64,000 bases of DNA from Microvirga arvi. Its GTDB lineage: Bacteria; Pseudomonadota; Alphaproteobacteria; Rhizobiales; Beijerinckiaceae. Positions 55,042-63,299 of this stretch are shown here, one piece after another (within the stretch, counting starts at the first letter, position 1; every line of letters begins with the position of its first letter). The stretch spans positions 1 to 64,000 of the forward strand of contig NZ_JAFEMD010000016.1 of assembly GCF_016892765.1 (NCBI RefSeq), written 5' to 3'. Position numbers and translations under genes: made by a program. The notes below the pieces were generated by a model. It worked only from the letters and a program-made list of their open reading frames with translations, made no database searches and was not told the DNA's origin.

Positions 55042-56651
55042 CAATCCGCTGCCGATTGATCCTCGCGATAAGTGAAGAAGTCGAAATCCGCCGGCAGGGC
55101 GCGCCCGGTCATGTCGTGGGCGGCCATTCCGATGAAGGCTCCCGTGAACGAGCCGTGAGCACCCGGACCTGCCTCGTCTGACAGGATGCTCGCATCGAGC
55201 ACGGGGCCGACGGGCGTCCAGGTCTCGCCGTCCTCGGACCATCGGAACCGCAGCTCCGCAAGCCGCACATCGACTCCCAGATGGACCGGGCCGCTTGCCG
55301 GCAGGAGCAGATCGCTCTCCAGCGCATAGGTCATCAGGGCATCCGGGTGATCGCCCAGGCAGGAGATGACCTGCAGCACCCGCCGCCCCTCGTCATCGGC
55401 GGAGACCGCCAGATAATGAAAGCGCGCCCGGTCGTAATAGCAGATCAGGCCGGCGAGCTGCTGGTAGCTGTCCGGCTGGACCTCCACCACCGTCTCGGCC
55501 GAATAGATCCAGGCCGTCTGACGGCGTGCCACCAGGGCCTGCTCGAACCAGCTTCCAATCGACTCGCGTCCGTAGAGGCGTAAGGAGCCTGGGCGCGCCG
55601 AGAGCGAGAAGATGCGCTCCGGCTCGGGCGTCCTCAGCCACTGGAACGGGGAGGGAAGCTCGCCCGCGTCGAAGTCGTGACGTTCGGGCTCGGGCGGAAC
55701 CGGATGCGGCGGCAGGCTGGGACCTTCGACCTCGACGGCCGGCACCTGCCCTCCCTGCGCCAGATAGAGCCAATCGTCCTCATGCCAGACCACCCGCTGG
55801 ATGGCCGTTTCCCGCCCCAGGGGCGAGCGCCGCGTCCCGGGCAGCGGGCGGCTGCACAGATGGGTATGAAACACCTCGCCCGTGGAGGTTTCCACGTGGA
55901 AGCCATGGCCAGCCCGCTGGAGCGGCGCATCCGCAGCGTCCTTGCTGGTGATGAGATGCGTGTTCGGATGAAGCTCGTAAGGCCCGTCGATGGTTCGGGA
56001 GCGCGCCATCGTGACGGCATGGTTGTAGGCGGTGCCGCCTTCGGCCACGGTCAGGTAGTACCAGCCGTTGCGCTTCCACAGATGCGGCCCTTCGACGAGG
56101 CCGAGCGGGCTGCCCTTGAAGATGTTCTTGATCGGGCCGACGAGGCGCTGCTCGGTGGGTGAGTATTCCTGGAGGAGAATGCCGTCGAAGGAGCTGCGGC
56201 GCCGGCGGTGATCCCAGACCATGTTGACGAACCACTTGCGGCCATCGTCGTCATGGAACAGGGAGGGATCGAAGCCCGATGAGTTCACATAAACGGGATC
56301 GGACCACGGGCCTTCGATGGACGGCGCGGTCACAAGGTAGTTGTGCGTGTCCTTGAAATTGCCGAGGCGACGCTTCACGTCGGTGTAGATCAGCCAGAAC
56401 AGGCCGTCCGCGTAGGTGAGCGCGGGCGCCCAGACGCCGCAGCTGTCGGGATTGCCGCGCATGTCGAGCTGGGATCGGCGATCGAGCGGACGGCAGGCCA
56501 GTCGCCAGTTCACAAGGTCGCGCGAATGGTGGATCTGCACCCCAGGATACCACTCGAAGGTGGAGGTTGCGATGTAGTAATCGTCGCCGACCCGGCAGAA
56601 GGCCGGATCCGGGTTGAAGCCCGGCAGGATGGGATTGCGAATGGTGGCCAT
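55041..56651 (-). CDS. Glycoside hydrolase family 43 beta-xylosidase-like
   Basis: 536 residues, matching two-domain GH43 beta-xylosidases. The N-terminal five-bladed propeller has the three acidic residues: Asp in ILPGFNPDPAF, Asp in SSGFDPSLFHDDDG and Glu in LVEGPHLWKRNG. The C-terminal ~200 residues are the beta-sandwich (DUF1349/XynB C-terminal) domain. It would release xylose or arabinose from oligosaccharides. No signal peptide, so it acts on imported oligosaccharides; no sugar transporter is nearby. It lies 56 bases downstream of the carbonic anhydrase gene. Confidence 0.92.
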   Translation of the reverse strand: MATIRNPILPGFNPDPAFCRVGDDYYIATSTFEWYPGVQIHHSRDLVNWRLACRPLDRRSQLDMRGNPDSCGVWAPALTYADGLFWLIYTDVKRRLGNFKDTHNYLVTAPSIEGPWSDPVYVNSSGFDPSLFHDDDGRKWFVNMVWDHRRRRSSFDGILLQEYSPTEQRLVGPIKNIFKGSPLGLVEGPHLWKRNGWYYLTVAEGGTAYNHAVTMARSRTIDGPYELHPNTHLITSKDAADAPLQRAGHGFHVETSTGEVFHTHLCSRPLPGTRRSPLGRETAIQRVVWHEDDWLYLAQGGQVPAVEVEGPSLPPHPVPPEPERHDFDAGELPSPFQWLRTPEPERIFSLSARPGSLRLYGRESIGSWFEQALVARRQTAWIYSAETVVEVQPDSYQQLAGLICYYDRARFHYLAVSADDEGRRVLQVISCLGDHPDALMTYALESDLLLPASGPVHLGVDVRLAELRFRWSEDGETWTPVGPVLDASILSDEAGPGAHGSFTGAFIGMAAHDMTGRALPADFDFFTYREDQSAAD

Positions 56652-56707
56652 GAGCGTTTCCGGTGAACCTGCGAGAAGGCGAGAGACTGTGTGAGTGGCC
56701 GATGTGT

Positions 56708-57385
56708 CTATCCCTTCACCTCCCGGGCGGAAAACATCGACACGCGTTCCGGCATGTCTTCCAGCACCGGCCTGAACTCGCCCGTCTCCGGATCGCGCAC
56801 CAGCAGCACACCGTTTGCGACCCCGAAATAGGCGCCGTGGAGATGAAGCTTGCCGCGCTCCACCAGGATGCGCACGCAGGGGAACGTCATGAGGTTCCGA
56901 AGGCTGTGCTCGATGGCGGCGAGTTCAAGGCGTGGCAGATAGTCTTCCAGATTGCCGTCATGCGGCCCGAGCTTTTCGCCCGCCGGCTTGATCATGCTCA
57001 TCCAGCGACCGATGAAATCGCCCGGCGACAGCGGAGCCGTATCATCCGCGAAGGCGCGGATGCCGCCGCAACGGGCATGACCCAGAACCACGATATGCTT
57101 CACGCGCAGGGCCTGCACGGCGAATTCGAGAGCCGCGGACGTGCCGTGGAACTCACCGCCAGTTTCATAGGGAGGGACGAGATTGGCCACATTGCGCACC
57201 ACGAACAATTCGCCGGGGCTCGCATCGAAGATGACCTCGGGCGATACGCGACTGTCGCAGCAGCCGATCACCATCACCTCCGGAGATTGCCCCTTTTCGG
57301 CGAGCGTCTCGAAACGGTTCTTCTCGCGCGGGAAGCGGTCATCGAGAAAGGCGCGGTAGCCTTCGGTCAGACGTTGCGGGAACAT
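56708..57385 (-). CDS. Beta-class carbonic anhydrase
   Basis: 225 residues. Zinc ligands Cys, His and Cys lie in VIGCCDSRVSPE and LGHARCGGIRA; the Asp-Arg dyad is in CDSR. It interconverts CO2 and bicarbonate in the cytoplasm. AAGGA precedes the ATG at 57385, only 14 bases after the dehydratase stop codon, indicating an operon with the two upstream genes. Confidence 0.95.
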   Translation of the reverse strand: MFPQRLTEGYRAFLDDRFPREKNRFETLAEKGQSPEVMVIGCCDSRVSPEVIFDASPGELFVVRNVANLVPPYETGGEFHGTSAALEFAVQALRVKHIVVLGHARCGGIRAFADDTAPLSPGDFIGRWMSMIKPAGEKLGPHDGNLEDYLPRLELAAIEHSLRNLMTFPCVRILVERGKLHLHGAYFGVANGVLLVRDPETGEFRPVLEDMPERVSMFSAREVKG

Positions 57386-57399
57386 GGGTGTCCTTCCGT

Positions 57400-58341
57400 T
57401 CAAGGATGGGTGATCTCGGCGAGTTTCTGCAGTTCGACATTGGCCCCGCACAGGAGCACGCCGACGCGCTCGCCCGAGCGAGGTTTATAGGCCCCCGAGA
57501 CGAGCGCGGCCAGAGCCGCGGCGCCTCCGGGCTCGGATGCAATGCGGTAATCGCGCCAGAGCAGCCGCTGGGCGTCGCGGATCGCCTCGTCGGTGACGAG
57601 CGCCACGTGATCGACGCTCTCCCGGCAGATGCCATAGACCAGATCGCCGGTATTCTTCGCGCCGAGCGAATCGGCCGCGACGGAATCGATCTCCACGTCG
57701 ACCGGCCCTCCGGCTGCAAGGGCGGCATGGAGTGCCCGAGAGCCTTCCGGCTCCACGCCCACGATTTTCAGGCGGCCGGCCCACCAGCTAGCGACGCCGC
57801 TGATGAGGCCGCCGCCGCCGACCGCTACGAGAACGGTGTCGAGGCCGGGGCCGTCCTGCTCCCATTCGAGGGCGGCGGTGCCCTGACCCGCCATGGTGCT
57901 TGCTGCCGCGAAGGGATGGATGCGCAGGGCGCCGCTCTCCGCCACATAAAGATCGCAGGCGTCCTGGGCATCCGCATAGCGCGCACCGCCGATCACCACC
58001 TCGGCGCCGTGCGAGCGGATGACGGAGATCTTGGCGGGGCTGGAGATCTCCGGCACGAAGATGCGCGCCCTGACGCCGACCTGCTTGGCTGCATAGGCCA
58101 CCGCTGCGCCGTGATTGCCGCCGGAGGCCGCGGCGACACCGGCAGAGGGGACAGCACCGGACAGAATGGCATTGAAGGCGCCGCGGGTCTTGAACGAGCC
58201 CGCATGCTGCAGGAATTCGAGCTTCAGGCTCACCGGTCCGTCATGGCCGAAGGCCCTGTTCTGGTGCAGAACCGGCGTGCGGCGCACATGGGGAGCGATG
58301 CGGGTATGGGCGGCTTCGATCTCGGCGCGGGTGATGGTCAT
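57400..58341 (-). CDS. PLP-dependent threonine/serine dehydratase
   Basis: 313 residues, fold-type II. The Schiff-base Lys is in HAGSFKTRGAFNA, the phosphate-binding loop is VGGGGLISGV, and SGGNHGAAVAYAAK is the substrate loop. There is no C-terminal regulatory ACT domain, so it is like the catabolic threonine dehydratase / serine racemase group. It deaminates Thr or Ser to a keto acid; the exact substrate is not determinable. It overlaps the upstream DUF429 gene by four bases. Confidence 0.9.
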   Translation of the reverse strand: MTITRAEIEAAHTRIAPHVRRTPVLHQNRAFGHDGPVSLKLEFLQHAGSFKTRGAFNAILSGAVPSAGVAAASGGNHGAAVAYAAKQVGVRARIFVPEISSPAKISVIRSHGAEVVIGGARYADAQDACDLYVAESGALRIHPFAAASTMAGQGTAALEWEQDGPGLDTVLVAVGGGGLISGVASWWAGRLKIVGVEPEGSRALHAALAAGGPVDVEIDSVAADSLGAKNTGDLVYGICRESVDHVALVTDEAIRDAQRLLWRDYRIASEPGGAAALAALVSGAYKPRSGERVGVLLCGANVELQKLAEITHP

Positions 58342-59075
58342 GAGCGGAGCGTCCAGATGGCGACCGGCAGGCCGTGGGCGTCGCGGCCAGGCGGGTCGGG
58401 AAAGGGTTGTCCCCCACCTCTCGCGATATCGAGCGCCACGGTCAACCCCGCAAGCGCATCGAGCAGGTCGTCCTGAGCTGCGCCACGGGGCGGAGGCGAC
58501 TGGATCAAGCCGCAGGGCAGGAGACCGGATCGCGCGAGAAGCTCGCGCCGCAGGGCCATGCCCAGACCGTAAGGCACGCCCTTCACCTTCTTCGGCTCGT
58601 TGAGCGCTTTCCGGTCGTTCAGAGCCCAGAAGGCGAGCTCGGGATGCACCTCGAAGACCTGCGGTATGAGATCGGGCCGGGCGCGCAGCAGCGCGTCGAT
58701 CTCGCGGATCTTGGGAAAGATGGCAAAGCCCTGCCGCGACACCTTTCGCGACGGATCGGAGGTTGCGGCGGCGATCGCGCAGGCCTCCCCGTAATCCTGG
58801 GCTTCGACAGCGCGGCGCGAGGGAATGGCGAAGACGGAGGATTGCCGCTGCCCGAGCAGCGGTCGGATCAGCTGCTCCGGCACGCGGCCCGATCCTTGCG
58901 TGCGCTCCGGTAGGCCGATGGGCATGTCGACGGCGACCACCGCCGGCTGCTCCGGCGCATCGACGATGGCGGCGAGCGTCGGTGCCGTCACGATGCGATG
59001 GGCCTGCGGATCGTCCGCCCGCATGAGCACCGCGATCCAGCCGATTCTGCAGCCATCGACTCCAGCAACCCACAT
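58338..59075 (-). CDS. DUF429 domain protein
   Basis: 245 residues. The N-terminal MWVAGVDGCRIGWIAVLM, the acidic VVAVDMPIGLPE and the AAQDDLLDALAGLTVA segment are typical of DUF429, an RNase H-like fold with conserved Asp residues. Function unknown. The start at 59075 is favoured; an upstream in-frame Met at 59120 would read into a palindromic repeat. ATGA overlap with the dehydratase gene. Confidence 0.88.
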   Translation of the reverse strand: MWVAGVDGCRIGWIAVLMRADDPQAHRIVTAPTLAAIVDAPEQPAVVAVDMPIGLPERTQGSGRVPEQLIRPLLGQRQSSVFAIPSRRAVEAQDYGEACAIAAATSDPSRKVSRQGFAIFPKIREIDALLRARPDLIPQVFEVHPELAFWALNDRKALNEPKKVKGVPYGLGMALRRELLARSGLLPCGLIQSPPPRGAAQDDLLDALAGLTVALDIARGGGQPFPDPPGRDAHGLPVAIWTLRS

Positions 59076-59090
59076 TGTCTGTCTCTCTTC

Positions 59091-59176
59091 GTCATCCCCG
59101 GGCTCGTCCCGGGGATCCACGTCTTACCCTCCCCAGCGCTCAAGACGTGGATGGCCGGAACAAGTCCGGCCATGAC
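59091..59176. repeat. Palindromic repeat, family F-type single copy
   Basis: GTCAT-[CCCCGGGCTCGTCCCGGGG]-ATCCACGTCTT ... AAGACGTGGAT-[GGCCGGAACAAGTCCGGCC]-ATGAC: an outer inverted repeat with a different lateral hairpin in each arm. It lies in the divergent region between the DUF429 and CitE-like genes. Confidence 0.87.
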
Positions 59177-59262
59177 GGCAGTATGCATTCAGCGGGTTGG
59201 CAAGACACTGTTCTTCAACGCGGACCATGATTAAAACCGTTTCACATCTCGAGGAAGACGCC

Positions 59263-60147
59263 ATGACACCCATCCGCCCGCGCCGCAGCGCGCTCTACAT
59301 GCCGGGCTCCAATGCTAGAGCCATCGAGAAGGCGAAGAATCTTGCCGCGGACGTGGTGATCTTCGACCTCGAGGATGCGGTGGCGCCTGATGCGAAGGTC
59401 ACTGCGCGCGAACAGGTCTGTGCGGCGGTGCAGACAGGCGGCTACGGGAAACGGGAGCTGGTGATCCGCATCAACGCCCTCGAGACGTCCTGGGGCGAGG
59501 CGGATCTTGCGGCCGCCGTTGTGGCGGCGCCCGACGGGATCCTCGTGCCGAAAGTCTCGTCGGCGGAAACGCTCGCGGCGGTGGGCCTGCGCCTGCGCAG
59601 GCTTGGAGCGGCGGAGCGCACCCGCATCTGGGCGATGATCGAGACGCCGCTGGCGATTCTCCATGCGGAGAACATCGCCAGCGCGGCCCGTGATGTCGAC
59701 ACGCGGTTGTCCTGCTTCGTCATGGGCACGAACGATCTCGCCAAGGACACCCGCACCCGCCTGCTGCCGGGACGCGCCACGATGCTCCCCTGGCTCATGA
59801 CGGCGCTCGCCGCCGCACGCGCGCACGGCATCGACATTCTCGACGGGGTCTACAACAGCCTGTCCGATGCGGAGGGCTTTCGTGCCGAGTGCGGGCAGGG
59901 CCGCGATTGCGGCTTCGACGGCAAGACGCTGATCCACCCGGATCAGATCGCTGCAGCGAATGACATCTTCGCGCCGTCACAGGAGGAGGTGGAAAGCGCT
60001 CGCGCCATCGTGTCCGCCTTCGAGCAGCCGGAGAACGCGGGGAAGGGGGCGATCAATCTCAACGGCCGCATGGTCGAGCGGCTTCATGCTGAGATGGCGA
60101 GGCGCGTGCTCGCGCTGGCGGAGGCAATTGCGGAACAAGTGCCGTGA
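59263..60147 (+). CDS. HpcH/HpaI aldolase/citrate lyase-family protein (CitE-like)
   Basis: 294 residues. TIM-barrel family signatures are RSALYMPGSNARAIEKAKNL, VIFDLEDAVAPDAK, RINALETSWGEADL, WAMIETPLAIL (metal Glu) and DGKTLIHPDQIAAAN. Such enzymes cleave citramalyl-, malyl- or citryl-CoA type thioesters. The exact substrate is not evident. The ATG at 59263 begins the conserved domain; an upstream ATG at 59227 is also in frame. Confidence 0.92.
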   Translation: MTPIRPRRSALYMPGSNARAIEKAKNLAADVVIFDLEDAVAPDAKVTAREQVCAAVQTGGYGKRELVIRINALETSWGEADLAAAVVAAPDGILVPKVSSAETLAAVGLRLRRLGAAERTRIWAMIETPLAILHAENIASAARDVDTRLSCFVMGTNDLAKDTRTRLLPGRATMLPWLMTALAAARAHGIDILDGVYNSLSDAEGFRAECGQGRDCGFDGKTLIHPDQIAAANDIFAPSQEEVESARAIVSAFEQPENAGKGAINLNGRMVERLHAEMARRVLALAEAIAEQVP

Positions 60148-60149
60148 GC

Positions 60150-60369
60150 GTCATCCCGAACGGCGTGGGCCGAGCCGGGATCGCTGGATAAGTGTGGCTC
60201 CCTTCACCTCTCCCGGTGGGAGAGGTCGCGCCGGAGGCGCGGGTGAGGGGTCACAAGTCTATCCGGAGAGGACACTAACCCCTCACCCCAACCCTCTCCC
60301 TCAGGGAGAGGGAGCTTAGAGCCATATCCTGCACGCGATCCCGGATCGGCTGTCGCCGTCCGGGATGAC
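60150..60369. repeat. Nested palindromic repeat (family A enclosing family B variant)
   Basis: The outer arms are GTCATCCCGAACGGCGTGGG (60150) and GCCGTCCGGGATGAC (ends 60369). Enclosed is CACCTCTCCCGGTGGGAGAGG ... CCCTCTCCCTCAGGGAGAGG with inner CGCGCCGGAGGCGCG hairpin. Same layout as the element at 3412. It occupies the whole gap between two convergent genes. Confidence 0.85.
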
Positions 60370-60383
60370 GCTGAGAGAAAGCT

Positions 60384-60611
60384 TCAATCCGCCAATTGTC
60401 TTGCCTCTTCCGGCAGCATGATCGGGATGCCGTCGCGGATCGGGTAGGCGAGCTTGGCGCGGCGGCTGATCAGCTCCTGCCGGGCGGCGTCATATTCCAG
60501 GGTTTCCTTGGTGAGCGGGCAGACGAGAAGCTCGAGGAGCTTGGGGTCGATCCGCGTCGCCTCGACAGGCTGAGGCGTGTCCGCTTGAGGGGTATCCGGC
60601 ACCATGGGCAT
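60384..60611 (-). CDS. Trm112-family protein
   Basis: 75 residues. The pattern [20 protein letters not shown] ... [21 protein letters not shown] is the Trm112/UPF0434 fold. Bacterial members can activate partner methyltransferases, but the role here is unknown. AGGAC precedes the ATG at 60611, eight bases after the upstream gene's stop codon; last gene of the cnoX / LON-domain / trm112 unit. Confidence 0.92.
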   Translation of the reverse strand: MPMVPDTPQADTPQPVEATRIDPKLLELLVCPLTKETLEYDAARQELISRRAKLAYPIRDGIPIMLPEEARQLAD

Positions 60612-60619
60612 GATCTGTC

Positions 60620-61291
60620 CTATTGCATGGTCGAGTCGGAGCCGGCGCCGCTGCGGGCGAGCTCGATCTCGGTGAGCGCGATGAGAACCTCCGCCCGCGT
60701 CTTGAGATTGGGCGCTTCGAGCAGCGCCTGCTTCTCGCGGACGTCGAAGGGGCTCATCATGCACAGAGCGTTCACGAGGGCCTCGTTGGGCGCCTCCTCG
60801 ATCCCGCGCCAATCGACCTTCACATGCACCGCCTCGACGAAGTCGCGCAAGGCCTTCACCACGCCTTCCCGATCGACGTCGTTCTCGCCGGCGCGGGCCG
60901 TGAAGTCGGACCTGAAGGGCTCGAAGGTCACGCGGCAGCGGCGAAAGAGATCGATCGGCGGCAGCTCCTCCTCGATGCGGAAGCGCGCGATGCCGATGAG
61001 GGTGATGAGGTACCGGCCGTCGCCGGTCTCGGCGAGCTGCGTGATGCGGCCGGCGCAGCCGACCCGGTAGAGCTTGGGAACGGTTGCGTGCGAATCGTTG
61101 TCCGCATCGGGCTGCACCATGCCGATGATGCGGCTGCCTTTGAGCGCCTCATCGACCATCGCCAGATAGCGCGGCTCGAAGATGTTGAGGGGCATCTGCC
61201 CGCGCGGCAGGAGAAGCGCGCCGGGAAGGGGAAAGACGGGGATGACCGACGGGCAATCCTCGGGCCCTCGGTATGCCGCGTTCATTCCCAT
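60620..61291 (-). CDS. LON peptidase N-terminal-domain protein
   Basis: 223 residues consisting only of the Lon substrate-binding domain: [33 protein letters not shown] at the start and a helical C-terminus, with no AAA+ or protease domain. Such stand-alone proteins may present substrates to a protease; function is unproven. It is 27 bases downstream of cnoX and eight upstream of trm112, a conserved order in Rhizobiales. Confidence 0.92.
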   Translation of the reverse strand: MGMNAAYRGPEDCPSVIPVFPLPGALLLPRGQMPLNIFEPRYLAMVDEALKGSRIIGMVQPDADNDSHATVPKLYRVGCAGRITQLAETGDGRYLITLIGIARFRIEEELPPIDLFRRCRVTFEPFRSDFTARAGENDVDREGVVKALRDFVEAVHVKVDWRGIEEAPNEALVNALCMMSPFDVREKQALLEAPNLKTRAEVLIALTEIELARSGAGSDSTMQ

Positions 61292-61318
61292 TCCGATCTC
61301 CCAAACCGTTATGCGGCG

Positions 61319-62215
61319 TCAAGCGAACAGGAGCGAGGAGAGCCTGCGCCGTCCTGCCAGGGTCATCTCGTCCATCGGACCCCAGGCTTCGAAGAACTGG
61401 ACAAGCTGCTTGCGCGCGCCGTCATCGTTCCAATTGCGGTCGCGGCGGACGATTTCAAGGAGGTGGTTGACCGCTTCTTCCCGCCGCCCGCGGGCGTTCA
61501 GGCCGATGGCGAGATCGAAGCGCGCCTGATGGTCCGCGGCATCGGCTTCGACCCGGCGCTGGAGGTCGGCGAGATCGCCCAGGGAGCCTGCCTGTTCGGC
61601 GAGTTCGATCGCCGCACGGGCGCCGGCGAGGGCGGGATCGCCCGCCTTGGCCTCCGGGGCCATGGCGAGGAAGCGCCTGGCGCCTTCGAGATCGCCCACC
61701 TCCACATGCAGCTTCACGAGGGCGGCGAGCGCCGTGACGTTCTCCGGATCCTGCGACAGCACGGCGGCATAGAGTTCGGCCGCTCCGCCCATGTCGCCGG
61801 CAGCGGCCAGCTGGTCGGCCTCGGCGAGGATCTCCTCCGCCGCGCCGGGGCCGAGCGGGCCCACGAGGCGCTCGATGAAACCCTTGATCTGGCTTTCCGG
61901 CAGGGCGCCCATGAAGCCGTCCACCGGCTGGCCGCGCTGGAAGGCGAAGACGGCGGGAATGGACTGCACGCCGAGCTGGCCCGCGATCTGCGGATGCTCG
62001 TCGATGTTCATCTTGACGAGCTTCACCTTGCCGCCGGCGGCCCGCACGACCTTTTCCAGGATCGGGGTGAGCTGCTTGCAGGGGCCGCACCAGGGCGCCC
62101 AGAAATCCACGAGCACCGGCTGCTGCATCGACTCGGTCAGCACGTCCTGGCGGAAGGTCGCAGTGGTGGTGTCCTTGACGAGATCGTCGGAGGGGGCGGG
62201 GTTATCGGACAGCAT
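61319..62215 (-). CDS. cnoX: Thioredoxin-TPR chaperedoxin CnoX/YbbN-like
   Basis: 298 residues: an N-terminal thioredoxin domain with an intact WCGPC site (FWAPWCGPCKQLTP) and cis-Pro (IPAVFAF), then TPR-like helices (~120-290; PENVTALAALVKLHVEVGDLEGARRF). E. coli CnoX protects proteins from oxidative aggregation and passes them to GroEL/DnaK; here the CXXC is complete, so redox activity may be retained. First gene of the operon. Confidence 0.92.
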   Translation of the reverse strand: MLSDNPAPSDDLVKDTTTATFRQDVLTESMQQPVLVDFWAPWCGPCKQLTPILEKVVRAAGGKVKLVKMNIDEHPQIAGQLGVQSIPAVFAFQRGQPVDGFMGALPESQIKGFIERLVGPLGPGAAEEILAEADQLAAAGDMGGAAELYAAVLSQDPENVTALAALVKLHVEVGDLEGARRFLAMAPEAKAGDPALAGARAAIELAEQAGSLGDLADLQRRVEADAADHQARFDLAIGLNARGRREEAVNHLLEIVRRDRNWNDDGARKQLVQFFEAWGPMDEMTLAGRRRLSSLLFA

Positions 62216-62267
62216 GCGATCCTCGAAGGCTGGGGACGTGAGAAGAGGCTGTTCCCTAGATGGGAGC

Positions 62268-62795
62268 TTAAGCGTTGTCTGGCAATTCCGCCGGCGGCTC
62301 CGGCAGGGTTAAGATCAGCGGGTCATGGCCCGTGGCGCGCAGGAACGCGACCAGATCCTCCCGCGACACGCCGGTGGTCATGGAATTGACCAGCGGGTGA
62401 AAGTTCACCCGCTCGTGCTCCATGAGGTTGGCGTCGAGCACCATCGTGACCTTGCCGTCCGTGTCGTTCACCACCGCGAAGGCCGTGACCGAGCCGGGCT
62501 CGACCCCGAGCAGGGCGCGCATCTGCTCGGCGGAGCCGAAGGACAGGCGGCCCGAGGCGCCGATGGCCTCGTGGGTGCGCTTGAGGTCGATGGCCGTGTC
62601 GTGCTTGGCGGAGATGAGAAAGAACCGGCCCTTCTTGTCCTTCACGAACAGGTTCTTGGTATGGGCTCCCGGCACCTGCTCCTTGACGGATTTCGATTCG
62701 GCGACCGTGAAGACGGGCTCGTGCTCCACGGTCTCGGCCTTGATGCCGAGCGCGGACAGGCGATCCAGGAATTCCTGCGGGGACAGATGGGCCAC
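62268..62795 (-). CDS. YbaK/ProX prolyl-tRNA editing domain protein
   Basis: 175 residues with the YbaK/aaRS-editing fold: GAHTKNLFVKDKKGRFFLI with the conserved Lys, and GVEPGSVTAFAVVNDTDGKV. The likely reaction is deacylation of Ala-tRNA(Pro) (ProX type) or Cys-tRNA(Pro). The GTG at 62795 is chosen because GGAGG lies five bases upstream and the domain starts there (VAHLSPQEFLDRL). Confidence 0.9.
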   Translation of the reverse strand: MAHLSPQEFLDRLSALGIKAETVEHEPVFTVAESKSVKEQVPGAHTKNLFVKDKKGRFFLISAKHDTAIDLKRTHEAIGASGRLSFGSAEQMRALLGVEPGSVTAFAVVNDTDGKVTMVLDANLMEHERVNFHPLVNSMTTGVSREDLVAFLRATGHDPLILTLPEPPAELPDNA

Positions 62796-62822
62796 GGCAA
62801 TCCTCCAAAAACCTGCCAGGCT

Positions 62823-62963
62823 TCTAGAGCATCGGCCCCAAAAGTGGAAACCACTTTTGGGATCAATCCGATGCTCACTTTTCGAAGCTGCGCATCGCTT
62901 TGCGCGGACCCAGAGGGCCACGCCAGTGAAAACCGGGTCCACTTTTGCGCACGATGCGCTAGC
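62823..62963. repeat. Palindromic repeat family D, full copy in reverse orientation
   Basis: TCTAGAGCATCGGCCC ... CAAAAGTGG-AAA-CCACTTTTGG ... TCCGATGCTC followed by GCGCATCGCTTTGCGC ... ACTTTTGCGCACGATGCGCTAG: the same two halves as at 29332, reversed. It lies between the editing protein gene and tRNA-Gly. Confidence 0.87.
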
Positions 62964-63079
62964 GACCGGATGAAGCAGGCTCAAGGCTCATGGCGAAAAG
63001 ATCGGCATGACCCTCTTGCAAAGCGCGCCGTTTTGGGGCACATCACGGGCCTCGCAACGATGCCACGGCATCGCGGAGC

Positions 63080-63154
63080 GCGGGTGTAGCTCAGGGGTAG
63101 AGCACAACCTTGCCAAGGTTGGGGTCGAGGGTTCGAATCCCTTCGCCCGCTCCA
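63080..63154 (+). tRNA. tRNA-Gly (anticodon GCC)
   Basis: Folds as a full cloverleaf: acceptor stem GCGGGTG / CGCCCGC, D arm with GCTCAGGGGTAGAGC, anticodon stem CAACC / GGTTG around TTGCCAA (GCC at 63112-63114), T arm with GGTTCGAATCC, and an encoded CCA end (63152-63154). GCC reads GGC and GGT codons. Confidence 0.97.
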
Positions 63155-63185
63155 ATTTCTCTCGAAATCCGAGAGTCTTACGAAG

Positions 63186-63214
63186 GCCCGCCATCTGGCG
63201 GGCTTTTCGTTTTT
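63186..63214 (+). terminator. Terminator after tRNA-Gly
   Basis: GCCCGCC-ATCT-GGCGGGC stem-loop followed by TTTTCGTTTTT, 32 bases beyond the tRNA end. Confidence 0.9.
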
Positions 63215-63299
63215 GGACTCCTCCCAGCCATACCCCAGCCTTAACCCTCGCTTCGGAAAAGCTTCGGGCTTATATCTCGGCAAAACCGGGAGGAACCCC

